Shown: positions 23,701-35,711, counted from the stretch's first letter. The stretch: 64,000 bases of DNA from Trebouxia sp. TZW2008 (GCA_002118135.1 BDIU01000246.1:188463-252462), one strand, 5' to 3'. Numbers and translations: made by a program. The notes: generated from the sequence alone by a model not told the origin.

Positions 23701-26700
23701 GTGGAAATAGTAATGTTTGCATTTTCTAGCACAGGTGCTAGGTATGTATGTGACACAATGCCGTGGCAATTCAAACACATTTTCCGCAGTACATGCCGCC
23801 GCCACAAAGCTGATCCAACTTGCACACAAACTTCAGTGAAGACATGTTTGCAACAATGTGAAAGTCATCTATTCACCAGAATGCAGCAGCATATGGCTGT
23901 ACTTATCTCGGCACAGTATTAGGCCCCCTGTTTTGTACTCTTGAAGTGGTCTCGCAATGACAACAACCTGACACTGATCCTTACATAGCAGCTTAGCTTC
24001 ATTATGATGATCACAATTGCTTTGGTACACAGGTCTTTCTGCAAATGCATGTATTGTTGCCGTTGCCGCTATGTCAACAGGACTAAACAGCTGAGCGTAA
24101 GCTGTGTTCACACGTTGTAAGTGTGTGGCAGCTATGCGCTGACTGTGGACCCCTGCTCCAAAGCAACATGAAATGATTATCAGACAATCACGTTGGCATC
24201 CCGCAAGCACAACTTGCAAGCTACAGATTGTTCGCAGAACCTTTGTAAGGTGGAATGAACACGTCTGCTGACTAATCAAGCGCTGCAGGTCATCAGCACG
24301 CACCTTGTCTGCTGTAGTAATCAAGCGCTGCAGGTCATCAGCACGCACCTTGTCTGCTGTAGAGTTGGTCAGAGGCTCAAAGAAGTCAGAGTTGGCCACA
24401 ATGCCAATTTTGCCGTCTGGCATAACCTTTCTGAAGCGCTGCACAGCGGCTGCATGAGCCAACAGGACATGGTGACCGACCCTCCAGTAGTCTGTTGTGG
24501 ACTTGTGCCCAGGAGCGTGCACACCAATGTGATACCCCACCTGTAAACATGCTGTAGCGTCCCTTGTTTGTGCAACAGCCATGGGTATGCCATAGTCAGC
24601 AGTGTGTATAGCTATTGGCAAGATTGACACTGCGTCTGAAGGCAGCATCGTACTGATTAATGCAGTAGTCCGTGACTTATCTTCTGCATTGAGCAGGAAC
24701 TACTCACAGCAGTGTCAGATATGATTTTACTGTTTGCTAGCATCTTATGACATGACATGCTGATAGCGTCTTTGCAGTCCGCAAACTTTTGGATGGCCTA
24801 ATGCTTTTGCAAAAGCAGTTCAAGATGCAACTTTAATGCCAGCTACAAAGACATCAGAAATGGTAGCTGACAAGTAGCTGACCTCAACAAAGGTCCAAGG
24901 CTCGTTGAAGGTGGACCAGTGCTTCACTCTGTCGCCAAAAGCCTTGAAGCAGATGTCAGCGTACTCAGCAAAGTCAACCACTGACTCCTCACTCAGCCAA
25001 CCACTGTACTTGTTATGCAAAGCCTGCAAAATTGTGTTAATTCAGCACTTCTGCCGGTTGACATCTGTTGACATCATTTCTGGCTAGCCAGTGTCCTTGA
25101 CATAAGCATGAAGACATGCAAGAAACTGGTTCAAACCAATATTTCATGTTGAGAATCTACAATACAGCACACAGACAGATGCTGCAGCAAGCGTTCACAT
25201 GAACCACGGGCAGGTTTGCCCATTGATCTACCATGACAAAAAGTGCGTTTCACTGTTTCAGGTGCTTCAGAAGTATGCCTGTAAGGAAGGGTTAGACAGA
25301 AACATACACATCATTTCTCTTGCTTACAGCTACCCTGTGGCAGGTCTCAGTAGTCCAAGGTTCAATTTATGCTGCCAGCAGGCTGTCAATCAAAGGTTTG
25401 CAAGATTGACCTATGGCAGGTGCCAGTGGTACAGCGTGATCCAGGGTTCAACTCCTGCTGCCAGCAGCCTGTCAATGACAGATCAGCAGAACTGACCTAT
25501 GACAGGTCCCAGTGATACAAAGTGATCCAGGTTCAATTCCTGCTGTCAGCAGCCTGTCAATGATAGACCTGCAGAACTGACCTGTGGCAGGCCTCAGTGG
25601 TACAGCGTGATCCAGGGTCCAACTCCTGCTGCCAGCAGCCTGTCGATGACAGGTTTGCAGAACTGACCTATGACAGGTCCCAGTAATACAAAGAGATCCA
25701 GGGTTCAACTCCTGCTGCCAGCAGTCTGTCAATCGCAGTTTTGCAGAACTGACCTGTGGCAGGTCCCAGTGGTACAGGGTGATCCAGGGTTCAATTCCTG
25801 CCGCCAGCAGGCTGTCAATGACAGCGTTGTAGAAATTTAAGCCTGCTTGATTGGCAGGACCTGTGCCGCTGGGCTGAATGCGGGGCCAGGATACAGACAT
25901 GCGAAATGCCTTGATGCCAAGCTCTTTCATCAGCTTGACATCCTGCACACTGTGCTGGCAAAGTCGGAAGTTGGCAATGGTGTGAGCCTCGAACATGCAT
26001 CATGATTGCTGGACTTTCCGCATCTGGTTTGCTGGGGTAATGATATAGACATGCGCAGTGCCTTGATCCCAACTTCTGTCCTCAGCTTGATATTCTGCGC
26101 ACTTAAATGAAAAAGTTGATGTGCTATGGCCATGATATATGTTTAGACATGCAGAATGCCTTGATGCCAAGCTCTTATCAGTTGTATGTCCTGCATGCTA
26201 TGCCTTGATGCCAAGCTCTTTCACCAAATGTTTATCCTGCAAACTAAGCCTAAAAAGGTGATGCTGTGCCAAAACAGGTCAATGGTTGCTGAAAAGTTTT
26301 ATTGAACTGCCTGAACACTTTGCACAGAGACCTCCTGTGATGAGCAATGCAAGATCACTCGTGAAGTGCGGTTTCCTTCAATGAGTGTGGGCGAGCAGGC
26401 ACACAGCACCAGCTAATGATGGACCACATGTGTCTACACGCAAAGGGGCTTGTTCATGACAGCAAAAGCCAAGCAGCACACATGGATTTACCCATTCTTT
26501 CTGCAGCTGAAATTGACAAGCTCTGGACTTGCAGGCATGTGTCGTCAGCAGTATTTGGCACCAGTCTTCATGCGGCATACTATGTAGCAGGCAAATCACA
26601 GAACAAGCCTCAGGCATCATGCACATTGGCAGAAGGGTCACCAGATGGCAGATGCAGTTTGGCTGGTTGTCCTGTCAGACCGTAGCAATGCATGGAGGAT

Positions 26701-27248
26701 TATGCTTGAAGCTGAATGCTTTATGCTTGATGTTTACCTCAGGATAGCGATGGTAGAAATCAACTGCTACATCTCCTGTATCTCCCTTGTAAGTCCTGCC
26801 TTTCTCATGGCTGAACGTATCCCAGATTGACATGCCCCTGCCGCCTTCCTGGTAGGCTCCTACAAAGCAAATCTGGCATCAAGCAATGTACAAGATATGT
26901 TGTCAGGTGTCATGAAGAGCAATGGGTCTGTGCTGCTGCTTGCTGCAACACAACCAACAGCATAGACAAGGGCACGGGCTTGTTGCTTGGTCACCCAAAC
27001 ACATGCAGTCTGCTCTGTGTGCAACAGCTTGCAGCTGATTTCGGCAAGGTTGTTTGACAAACACAAGGCTCTTTGTCATATTCACCCAAGGTGCAGACAT
27101 CAGTAGCCTGCTAGTCTTCTATTTGGTTGACATCACCTTCGATCTGGTATGCAGCTGTGGCAGCACCCCACCAGAAGGTGGGATTGGCGGTGCTGTTGAC
27201 CCGCTGACTGCCTTGTGGTCCCATGCAGCGAGACGACAGCTGCCCCAT
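20780..27248 (-). CDS. Glycoside hydrolase family 1 beta-glucosidase
   Basis: Eight exons (27248-27137, 26859-26738, 25942-25754, 25023-24883, 24540-24349, 22953-22666, 21471-21330, 21045-20780) close to 484 codons, the normal GH1 length. GH1 enzymes cleave beta-linked glucose or related sugars from oligosaccharides and glycosides. Motifs: [54 protein letters not shown]; the acid/base motif TFNEPW; the nucleophile region YVLENGVD (usual form is ITENG, so the residue before Glu is Leu here); and [18 protein letters not shown]. No signal peptide is visible. An in-frame ATG eight codons inside 27248 is an alternative start. Introns are large and made mostly of exon-edge copies. Confidence 0.95.
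22202..22433. repeat. 115-bp tandem duplication in a beta-glucosidase intron
   Basis: Two adjacent units share ctttgtcttcc, atgggagact and acactcatcatgc segments with a period of about 115 bp. They do not resemble the flanking exons, unlike the other arrays in this gene. Confidence 0.75.
22990..23690 (-). repeat. Five acceptor-side copies of beta-glucosidase exon 6
   Basis: Each unit holds the first roughly 100 nt of exon 22953-22666, its acceptor and about 45 nt of intron. The plus-strand motif tgcctgcaaa (or a one-base variant) is at 22951 in the true exon and at 23094, 23238, 23382, 23526 and 23674. Spacing is 143, 144, 144, 144 and 148 bp. Confidence 0.9.
24295..24390 (-). repeat. 45-bp donor-side duplication of beta-glucosidase exon 5
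   Basis: The segment coding ADK and the GTGCGT donor is duplicated with a 45-bp period (gcacgcacc near 24296 and 24341). The upstream donor (after 24349) gives the family-consistent junction. Confidence 0.85.
25334..25753 (-). repeat. Five-unit 86-bp array from the end of beta-glucosidase exon 3
   Basis: Five consecutive units (about 25334, 25411, 25497, 25582, 25668) copy the last roughly 73 nt of exon 25942-25754, which codes [17 protein letters not shown], plus the GTCAGTTCTG donor. The true exon end is the sixth unit. The period is 77-86 bp. The units are head-to-tail without spacers. Confidence 0.93.
26050..26250 (-). repeat. Acceptor-side copies of beta-glucosidase exon 3
   Basis: Three degraded copies of the exon's 5' end (plus strand gccttgatgccaagctctt) begin near 26050, 26138 and 26197, upstream of the true acceptor at 25943. 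Exon 3 is thus copied outward on both sides. Confidence 0.8.
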
Positions 27249-27707
27249 CACTGTGACCTCGCAAACTCAAACTAGGCTTTTTGATAAGAACAGTATGCTT
27301 GTCTGAGCTGGAAGCAGCTCACGGCATGTGCCTGATCACAAGCGCGGCAGGTACTCTAAGCCGCGTACGCAACAGAGCATGGGCCAAAATTATCAGCACA
27401 GGAGACAATACTTCTCACTACAATCTCAAACTCAGTGCGCGCTCCCAAGACAGATGCGCATTTGCTTGCTGTCGACAAGCTTAAGCGCAAAGGCAACGTT
27501 GACCAAAGTCATCTCGCAATCGAACCAAAGCAACAGCACGTGGGTCGCAGATTCGTCAAGATAACGACTTGTGCAGAAAGTCTGTGCGCAATAGTGCGAT
27601 TGCCGAAGGCTCTGTGCCACACGTGCATAGCGTTTTTCCGCCGCAATGACCTCTGTAGAATTCGATGGCTACATCACACGGTTATAAGCGTATCAGTCAG
27701 CGTCGTT
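27249..27707. promoter_or_regulatory. Bidirectional promoter region, beta-glucosidase / lycopene cyclase
   Basis: These 459 bp lie between divergent start codons. The cyclase frame is open further upstream (an in-frame ATG at 27435), so part of this may be an extended N-terminus rather than 5' UTR. No box was identified. Confidence 0.5.
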
Positions 27708-30700
27708 ATGATCTCTGCTAACAGCGGCATACAGTCAAATCAGATACTCTCCCACGACACTTCATTGCACGTTGCACACGCGCACGCCTCACAGCAGTTG
27801 CACTGTTTGACACGTTGCCACAAAGCCGCAAGCCGCTCGCAACGGCGATCGTCACACCCTGGTCGAGTCACAGCAGTCGCGACTACAGAAGCACCTGTCC
27901 GACCTGTGCCCGGCTGCAGCGATCAGCACGTCAGGGAGGGCTCATACGAAACATCGCTTGTGCAACTTCAGGTTCGGCAGCACACCTTGCAGCATGGTAT
28001 CAGCGGAATTGTGCGTTGTGCAGTCCCTGATGCCATCCAAAGTGCATGCGACGGCCTTCGCTTTGCGTCTTGGTAATGCAATTTGCGGCGCTGACGTATC
28101 TGCACATTCATATCTAGGCCAACAAGTCTGACGAAGAGCAGCCCTTGATCGCGGACACCCTTCAGGCCTTTGACCTCAGCACAGCAGCAGATGTTTGTGT
28201 GATCGGCTGCGGTCCAGCTGGCTTGGCTTTGTCATCTGAACTAGCCAAGCATGGGCTTTCAGTTTGCTTGATTGGTGGGCTTCAGATGCTTTGCCACATG
28301 CCTCTCCTTGTCATCAGCGTTTGTCCCAATCCCAAGCAAACAGAATGTGAAGAGAGGCGCTTAACATGCAGGCGCTGATGTGCCATTTGTCAACAACTAT
28401 GGAGTGTGGGTCGATGAATTTCGGGATCTTGGTCTTGAGCAAAATCTAGAGTGCGTATGGGATGATGCCCTCTGCTACTTTGGAGAAGGCAAAGAGGTTA
28501 GGATAGGCAGACAGTATGGCAGAGTATGCAGACGCAAACTGCGGAACCACCTGCTAAGACAATGTCAGCAGCATGGGGTGCAATTCAAGGCAGGCCTCAT
28601 GCACCAAATGGACACACAGCAGACATCAGACACAGCCACAGTGTGCCTTGCTGACGGTCAGATCGTCAGATCCAGGTATGTGGTTGTCACGTTGACAACA
28701 CGCAATCGACACTGAACACGTCGCAACATTCATGGCAGCTCTTTCAGCAGCATTTGAGCTGTGAGATGATCCCAGCACTTTCACAAGCAGCCTCTAAATG
28801 CATCATAATGCTTGCAGACAACGTGATGTCACCACCAGTTTTGCCCATGATCTTATACAAAGACTTTGCATTGAATTCATCATTTGCAACTTGCTGCTCT
28901 GGTCAATCCTGCTAGCTTCCCAACTTCACCTGCTCAAGCAATGATAATGAAATGCTTCATATGAGTGGAACATGACGTAGGATGACTGCACTGCCATGCT
29001 TTGCTATAATTCAGGTTGATAGTGGTGGCAGCTGGCGCGGCAGCTGGCAAGTTCCTACACTATGAACAAGCTGCTCCAGCAGTTGCTGCCCAGACAGCCT
29101 ATGGCATTGAGGCAGAAGTTGAGGGCTATGAAGCCAACTATGATGCCGAGTCAATGCTTTTCATGGACTTCAGACGGCATCACACTGGGCTATGGCCAGA
29201 CACTGCTCCCAAGTAAGCTGCTTGTCTCAAAGGTCTGCTCATGCTGCTGAGTCAATACTGCTCATGCTCTTTAGGCAGCATCACACTGAGCAGGAAGTGC
29301 TCTTTTGCATATATGCCCCTACCACTAGTAGCACAGTTACAGAGTAGTCCTGCCAAAAAGCAGCACTAAGCCCTGCTGTAGCAGGACTAAGGTCCGCTTT
29401 TGGGTCATACCGTATACAGCAATTGTGTCATAACTATCCTCTCAAGGCTTGCACCCTATGCCCTGTGATGCAATGCCTGCTGCGTTTGGATGCCCAGGTT
29501 CATGCTGCACATTTGGGTAGTAGCACAATCTTACTGTTGTTGCAGGTTACAGGATTTTGAGCACCCGGCAGCAGGGGATGGGGTGTGGGGCGCTGAGCAG
29601 GAAGCGCCCTCCTGTTTTGTTGCGATGGCAAGGATCTTTGACTTTCTTTGAGAACCCAGCAGCAGCTGCATGTATACTCGATACTTGATGTTCAAGTTGT
29701 GGTTTGCAGATTGAGAGACTTTGAGCACCCAGCAGCAGGGGATGGGGTGTGGGGCGCTGAGCAGGAAGTGCCCTCCTTCCTATACGGAATGCCCCTGCAG
29801 AATGGCAAGGTGTTCCTGGAGGAGACCTGCCTGGTTACTAAACCTGCCCTGCCCTTTGCTGTACTCAAGAGGCGCCTGGAAAGGCGATTGAAGGCTATGG
29901 GCATCAAGGTGTGTAGGCGTTAGGTTTTAGGCTTTATCTGTGTCGAAGTACTCCTGATGATACGTTTGCTGCGCATTGCTGGGCTTTCCATGAAGAAGTG
30001 GTGACATTGAGCTCTTTCTGGAGGCCAAGTAGACCAAGGGACAGCTTTCTGTCCTGTGCTGTAAACGCTGCCAGGCACTGCTGGACATCTGAAAGATGTT
30101 GCTGGGCACTTTTGGCATCAAAGCCTGCTCTGTTGACCCTTTTGTTTGCTTGTACACATCAACAGGGACAATGGGTGCTTGCCCCAGTGGAAGGTCCTGC
30201 TGACAGCTCAGCAGCCCCTTATAGCTTTTGAGACAGCTTGTCGCCTGACACGCCCTGCTGCAGGGTATTGAACACCAATGGTGCTGCCTGTCTCTGGAGA
30301 TCAAGAACGTGCAGGACAGGAATGGTCATTCTTTTGAGTGGAAGGTCCTCTGCCAGTTGCTCAGCAGCCTTTCACAGCCTTTCAGGCTTCAGCCAACGTG
30401 TGCACCCTGCCGCAGATTGAATCATCGTTTTTGCCCCTCAACAGATCAAGCTTGCGCCACTTTGCCGCTTTGTGCAGATCAAACAAGCTACATGAAGAGG
30501 AATGGTCGTTCACCCCAGTACATGGCCCACGACCAGTGGCTCAGCGGCCCATCACAGCCTTTGGGGCAGCAGCCAACCTAGTGCAATTGCCACAGACTAT
30601 ACCTTTCCTTTGCTCTGAAACCAAAGCTATCCGCTGGACCGCTTCCTGTCGCTGCGGATCAAGAAGGTGCATGAAGAGGAGTGGTCCTTCATCCCAGTGG

Positions 30701-32932
30701 GAGGTCCTCTGCCAGTAGCTCAGCAGCCTATTACAGCTTTTGGGGCTGCAAACAAACTAGTGCACCCTGCCACAGACAAATCCCTTCTTCTGCTCAAAAT
30801 ACAGTCAACTACGCCCATGACTTTGACCCTTTCTGCAGATCCAAAAGGTGCATGAAGAGGAGTGGTCCTTCATCCCAGTAGGAGGTCCTCTGCCAGTAGC
30901 TCAGCAGCCCATTACAGCATTTGGAGCAGCAGCCAACCTAGTTCACCCAGCAACAGGCTACTCAATAGCCCGCAGCTTAAGGGAGGCGCCCACCTTTGCT
31001 CAAGAGGTGGCCACCCTGCTTCAGCAGCAGCAGGCAGTGGGGGCCACTGCTGAGAGTGTGTGGGATGCTTTATGGCCTCAGGAGAAACGGCGGCAGGTGC
31101 AAAGTGTCCCTGTCGCCATCAAACATTTGCTGCCCTTGAGTATTTTGCCTGCCTGAGTGAATGACTTTGTGTCTGGACATCACTGCGTATAAGATGCAGC
31201 CAAAGATCCTGATCAAGCTGGCACCAATAGCTGGTGTCGATGGCCTGATGCGCTTCACTGAGACCACCTTCTATGCCTTCTGTATCTTTCTGCATAAGCT
31301 ATGCGCTTGAAATTACTGAAGTCTTTCTGCAACTCGGCTTTGTTTGTTGTCAACGCCAGCTGGACGTGCTTGTTAGGCAGGCTCCCAGGTGTTTGATAGG
31401 GACTTGTGAGGGTGAAGGATTTGACATGACAACAGCCTGATGTGCTGAATTCAGGCAGCCTTTCATGTGTTTGGCATGGAGCTGTTGGCGCAGTTGGACA
31501 TCCAGGCCACCAACAACTTCTTCAGCACCTTCTTCCGCCTACCTGATCATTACTGGCGTGGCTTCCTAGCATCTTCCCTGTCTTCCCGCCAACTGATCAT
31601 GTTTGCCATGTGGATGATGGTGCGAGCACCACCTAGCATCCAGTTCAAACTGATGACACACATGCTCATGGACCCTGCCGGCAAGTACATGCTACGCACT
31701 TACGCAGGTAAGAGTCAATCAGCAGGCTCGTACAATAAGGGTCTTGTACTCCTTGATCAATATCTGAGGTCTGAGGCAATGCGTTACCTTCCATTCGTGC
31801 ATGAAATAAAGCATCCAGTTCAAACTGATGACGCACATGCTGAAGGATCTGCTGGCAAATACATGCTACACACTTAAGCAGGCAAGAATCTGTTACCCTC
31901 TGTTTTGAGTCATTATGTACTGCCTAACCTCTGATTCAGATTGATGATGCACATGCTCATGGACTCTGCTGGCAAGCACATAATAATCATAATCATAATT
32001 ACATGTTCCAGCATATACTGCTAGGAATGTGTGGCACAAGTCCTATCTCGCCAGGCAGGCTTGCCTTGGCAAGCACATGCTGCGTACTTACGCAGGTATG
32101 GATCTGTCACCCTCTGTTATGAGTCATTCAACCTCTGATGGAGCACATGCTCATGGACCCTGCTACGAAAGACATGCTATGTATTCACGCAATTACGGAC
32201 CTGATACCTCCGTTGTGAGTCTTTATGCACTGCTCAACATCCAACCTGAGTTAGCGAATCAAGTGCTCATGGGCCTGCTTGCAATGTAGTCACGGTAGTG
32301 AGGGTTCGTCACGCAGAGCCAAATGTCCAGTCCAGATTGGAATGACGCACGTCGTGGTGAAATCTGCCAGCAACATGTTGCGTACTCATGGTCTTGTCAG
32401 GGACTTGTCATGCTCTGTCAGGCTATTCTTTCTGCTTCTGGACACACTGACGTGCAAGTCTTTCACATTCCCGTCGCATTTTCAAATAGGCAGAAGCCAT
32501 GCTGGCACTGCCGACATGCTATTGCGACCCCACCGCTCTGGTGTCAGAAGTGTACAAGATCATGCGTAAACACTATCTCATTCCCTGCAGGGCTACAAAC
32601 AGGGAGGAGCCATGCCGGCTCTGACAACATGATGCAGCCCACTGCTCTACTGTCTGAATCATGACACATGATGTGCCAATACTTGTCTGTTCTGTGCAGG
32701 GCTACCAACAAGCAAGAGTCATGCTGGCTGGCACTGCCAACATAACGATGCGATCCCGCTGCTCTACTGTCTGAACTTTGCAAGATGGCGTGCCAATGTT
32801 TATCTGTTCTTTGCAGGGCTACAAACAGGGAGGAGCCATGCTGGTACTGCCAACATGATGATGGCCACAGCAGCTGCAGTTGTGCTGCTGGCTGCTGCCG
32901 TCACTTATGAGCTACCGCATTTCGTCTCATAA
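27708..32932 (+). CDS. LCYE: Lycopene epsilon-cyclase
   Basis: Eight exons (27708-27971, 28118-28274, 28372-28675, 29015-29212, 29710-29908, 30839-31096, 31455-31707, 32817-32932) close to 583 codons. The plastid enzyme makes the epsilon-ring of alpha-carotene and lutein. After a Ser/His/Arg-rich transit region come: the FAD-binding VCVIGCGPAGLALSSELAKHG; NNYGVWVDEFRDLGLEQ and IGRQYGRV, which favour epsilon over beta; QTAYGIEAEVEGY; KVFLEETCL; HEEEWSFIPVGGPLP; ANLVHPATGYSIARSL; and FFSTFFRLPDHYW. The last exon adds a hydrophobic segment (TAAAVVLLAAAVTYEL), possibly a membrane helix. The boundary of the first exon is the least certain. Introns 4, 5 and 7 are filled with copies of flanking exon ends, and one upstream last-exon copy is usable. 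Confidence 0.94.
29277..29625 (+). repeat. Acceptor-side copies of cyclase exon 5
   Basis: Two degraded copies of the exon starting at 29710: one near 29277-29325 (gagcaggaagtg... atgcccct segment) and one at 29546-29625 with acceptor and the DFEHPAAGDGVWGAEQE-like coding, about 164 bp upstream. Confidence 0.8.
30158..30780 (+). repeat. Four acceptor-side copies of cyclase exon 6
   Basis: Units begin near 30158, 30300, 30478 and 30658 before the true exon at 30839 (spacing 142, 178, 180, 181 bp). Each copies the EEEWSFIPVGGPLPVAQQ coding segment and more. The nearest copy has lost its acceptor (cgg instead of cag), consistent with being skipped. Confidence 0.9.
31805..32400 (+). repeat. Donor-side copies of cyclase exon 7
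   Basis: About five degenerate copies of the exon end coding THMLMDPAGKYMLRTYAG lie near 31805, 31940, 32065, 32135 and 32330. One at 32080-32098 keeps cttacgcag|gtatgg. Divergence is higher than in the acceptor arrays. Confidence 0.8.
32483..32790 (+). repeat. Acceptor-side copies of cyclase last exon
   Basis: Three copies of the last exon begin near 32490, 32591 and about 32700, before the true one at 32817. The 32591 copy has an intact ctgcag acceptor and would read 23 residues to a TGA at 32662-32664. Confidence 0.85.
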
Positions 32933-34180
32933 GGCAGACAACAAGTGGATAGTCTAGTGTGCCCCAGGGCTTCACACAGAGGCGACGACTTGAGGCACAC
33001 AGATGTCAGTCTACAACATAGAATACCTGTTCCCACGTAGAGGCAGTGACTTGAGAGACACAGATGTTGGTCAATCTTCATCATGTGGTGATATACCCTA
33101 GCATTGAGGCATCACTACCATGCTAGGACACAGCATCAGTGTGAGCTTTCCCAGTGAGTATATGCCGACTATGAGCAGCAGAAGTTTGTAACATTGAGCA
33201 GCTGACCAAGGCAGCCACAGCCGTCGCTGTAAAGACCAGCGAGGGTTTTCCCTGTGGTGCAGCATGCTTTCAGTCATGCCTGCACCTTGACACAGCAAAA
33301 TTTGGCCGTGTCCCATAAGTTTGGACCTATGCTTATGGTTAGCAGAGGGGCCAAGACAACTTCCTTCTCAGCTAAAATTTTGGGATAGATGCAGCATATT
33401 AGCCATGTATGTGACCATGGGAGCACATCTGCTGAGTCAGACTGTGCATTTCCTTACACATGCACTGCTGCAGTAAGCGATGGTGACAGGCGTATAAGCT
33501 CGATGCATGCTGTGCATTGTCAAGCGAGCTGATTTTCTACAGTGATTGGCATTTCATGCCTGCAACCTGTGAGATGGTTGCAGTTGTACGACAAGGTGTT
33601 TTGTCGCCCGAGTTGATATAGGTGTTTCAGTTTAGGTTTTGCGCCTCACAATGCATTCTTGGCAATGTTTGCTAGCTTGGTGACATGTCAAGCTTGTGAC
33701 AATTACTCTTTTAAATGAGAATCGTCAGGTGCATCGGAGCGACAATAGTGGTTTTGTATGTTAACAGTGCTTGTATGTACAACGCATTTACCACACTGGA
33801 TTGTCATCACAGCTTGCCAGGCAAAGCACAACAGACTCTTGCTGCTGATGGTAAAGCTCAAGGTGTTTGCCAACATAAGGGTGTCAACAGAGTGTCGGAC
33901 TTTATAATAGTTTGTGTGAAAGACCATGTAACAGTCAGCGTTCATGCTTGTGTATTGCATGTTGGACCGTGCAATCAAAATTTTGCATGATTGTGATTAC
34001 ACATGGCCTTGCATGCATCTGCTGGCTGAAACCCCTTCAATACGAGGCAAAATGATTTCGAGAAGACTAATGCTGCATATCAGGCATTCCAGATTAAACG
34101 TGTTTAAATAAGACGATTCATCGCAAAGAGTCAAGCATCCAGTAATGGGCGTGTTGAAATAACACAAGGCCCCTTCGGGC
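32933..34180. other. Intergenic region downstream of lycopene cyclase
   Basis: About 1.25 kb with only short ORFs, two of which overlap on opposite strands near 33.7-34.0 kb. No conserved coding, RNA or repeat signal was recognised. Confidence 0.45.
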
Positions 34181-35711
34181 TGTTTGGTACACCTGCAAGT
34201 AGCTAGCATGACCGACGTCAGAGATGCTCACCAAGGTTTGTTACCAATTGGCAACGCAGCAAAGAAGCTGCAACCTGCAGGCAGGCAAGCACAAAGTCAA
34301 GGTGAAAGGCTGCTTGTTGGCTGGCTGACTGCTGCCTTCCAATTGGTTGTTGCATGGCTGACAGGCAAACCTGCTTTTGCGCCCTGCAAACAGCAAAAAA
34401 GATCAAGAATGATATAGCAGCAGACACTTACCTCATGATGAATGTCCTGAAAGTGAGAGGGCCACAAGTCTTGTTGGGACCATAGCTGACAACAGCTGAC
34501 AAAGCAAAGGCTGACTACAGCTGTCCAATCAAAGGCTGACAACAGCTGTGCAAGCAAAGGCTGACAATGGCTGTCCGAGCAAAGGCTGACGACGTCTGAC
34601 AAGGGCTGACAACAACTAACTAACGATAGCTGACCTGGAGGAGACTGTCTATGGGCTGCCTCTTCGGCTCAAACGCAGATCTATTTCTGGTGGTAGACGG
34701 AAGCGTTCTGCAATCAGCAAACAAAATCTGGAAGGTGAACAGCAGCACACTCTTACCTCAGAAGTCCTGGAACGTAGTAAGTGGTATTGATGAGTTCAGG
34801 CTGACAATGGCTGGCCTGCTCTTGCTGATGATGTCCATGGGCTGAATGTATGGCCGATGCCTGAGGTAATATATTGCTGAAGGGCAAACCTGCAAAAGGA
34901 TTGCTGCGTCACGTCGCAGCAGAGACATGGATATGCTAAAGGGGAGACAAAGTCTGCAGCGAGCAAAGAAGATCAGTAAACATAAGGCAGCAGACACTTG
35001 CCTCAAGAGAGAAGCCTGAAAGCCAGCAGGCGACGAGCGGTGTCGAAGCAAGAAAGGCTGACAGCGAGTGGCAACGGCTGGACTGTTGTTGACAAGGCTG
35101 TCCAGGGGCTGCCTTACTGCTGGAAGACTGAGGTACTTGTACTGCTGACGGGCAAACCAGCTTCAGCGAACAGAAGCACCGTTTTGCTGTCCAGCGGGAA
35201 CTCGGGCCTTCAGCAGGTAGACATCGGTCTGCAGACAGCACGAAGCGCACACTCGCAAAGCATGAGTGCAGCGACAGGCAGTACAGGTAGCCGGCAGCCA
35301 GAAGACCGTTGAACACACAGGATGAAGACACAAGCCATACAAGGCACGCTCACCTCCAATGACTGTTGTGTGGAAGTACATGAGGAAGGGTGGAAGCTGG
35401 TGACTGCTCCAGGCTCTGACTGTTCTTTGATCATACCACAACGCTCAGTGTTGAGATCAAAGGCTGTCAATTCGAAACGTGTAAAGCACCACACGGAGAA
35501 GCTGTTCCAAACATCAACGTTCTTGACATGAGAAAGGCGTGAAAGGCTCAAATTGCGCGGTGATATGTGAGAACCTCAGGGAAGCCACCCCCTTTTGAAC
35601 ATGCAGCTCAGGGCGGTTCTGAAAGGGCATTACAAGGGCTGCTCGGTCAAGTTTTAGCAAAGAAAACGAAGCTTCACTCACAACAGCAGCAGAGCCGACG
35701 GCAAAGCACAT
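34181..35711 (-). other. Unresolved candidate gene with repeated exon-like segments
   Basis: The minus strand has plausible exon pieces. An open segment 35520-35346 contains VKNVDVWNSFSVWCFTRF, ends STQQSLE and is followed by a GTGAGC donor. A phase-0 partner from 35228 codes TDVYLLKARVPAGQQ and stops at 35163. An open stretch from an ATG at 35711 could precede them, but no phase-compatible junction was found. At least three degenerate copies of a donor block (GAG|GTAAGT or GCAAGT, then TGTCTGCTGC) and of an acceptor block (TTTGCCYGTCAGC on the minus strand) recur at about 34.35-34.44, 34.75-34.90 and 34.99-35.16 kb. The family was not recognised. It may be a small rapidly evolving gene or a decayed one. 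Confidence 0.35.
34484..34612. repeat. Minisatellite of gcaaaggctgacaac units
   Basis: Four to five imperfect units of about 27 bp built on gcaaaggctgacaacagctg lie inside the unresolved region. Confidence 0.75.

Noticed and set aside
33703..33990. Overlapping ORFs on both strands
   Set aside because: Both are short, uncharacteristic in composition, and unsupported by splice context or similarity.
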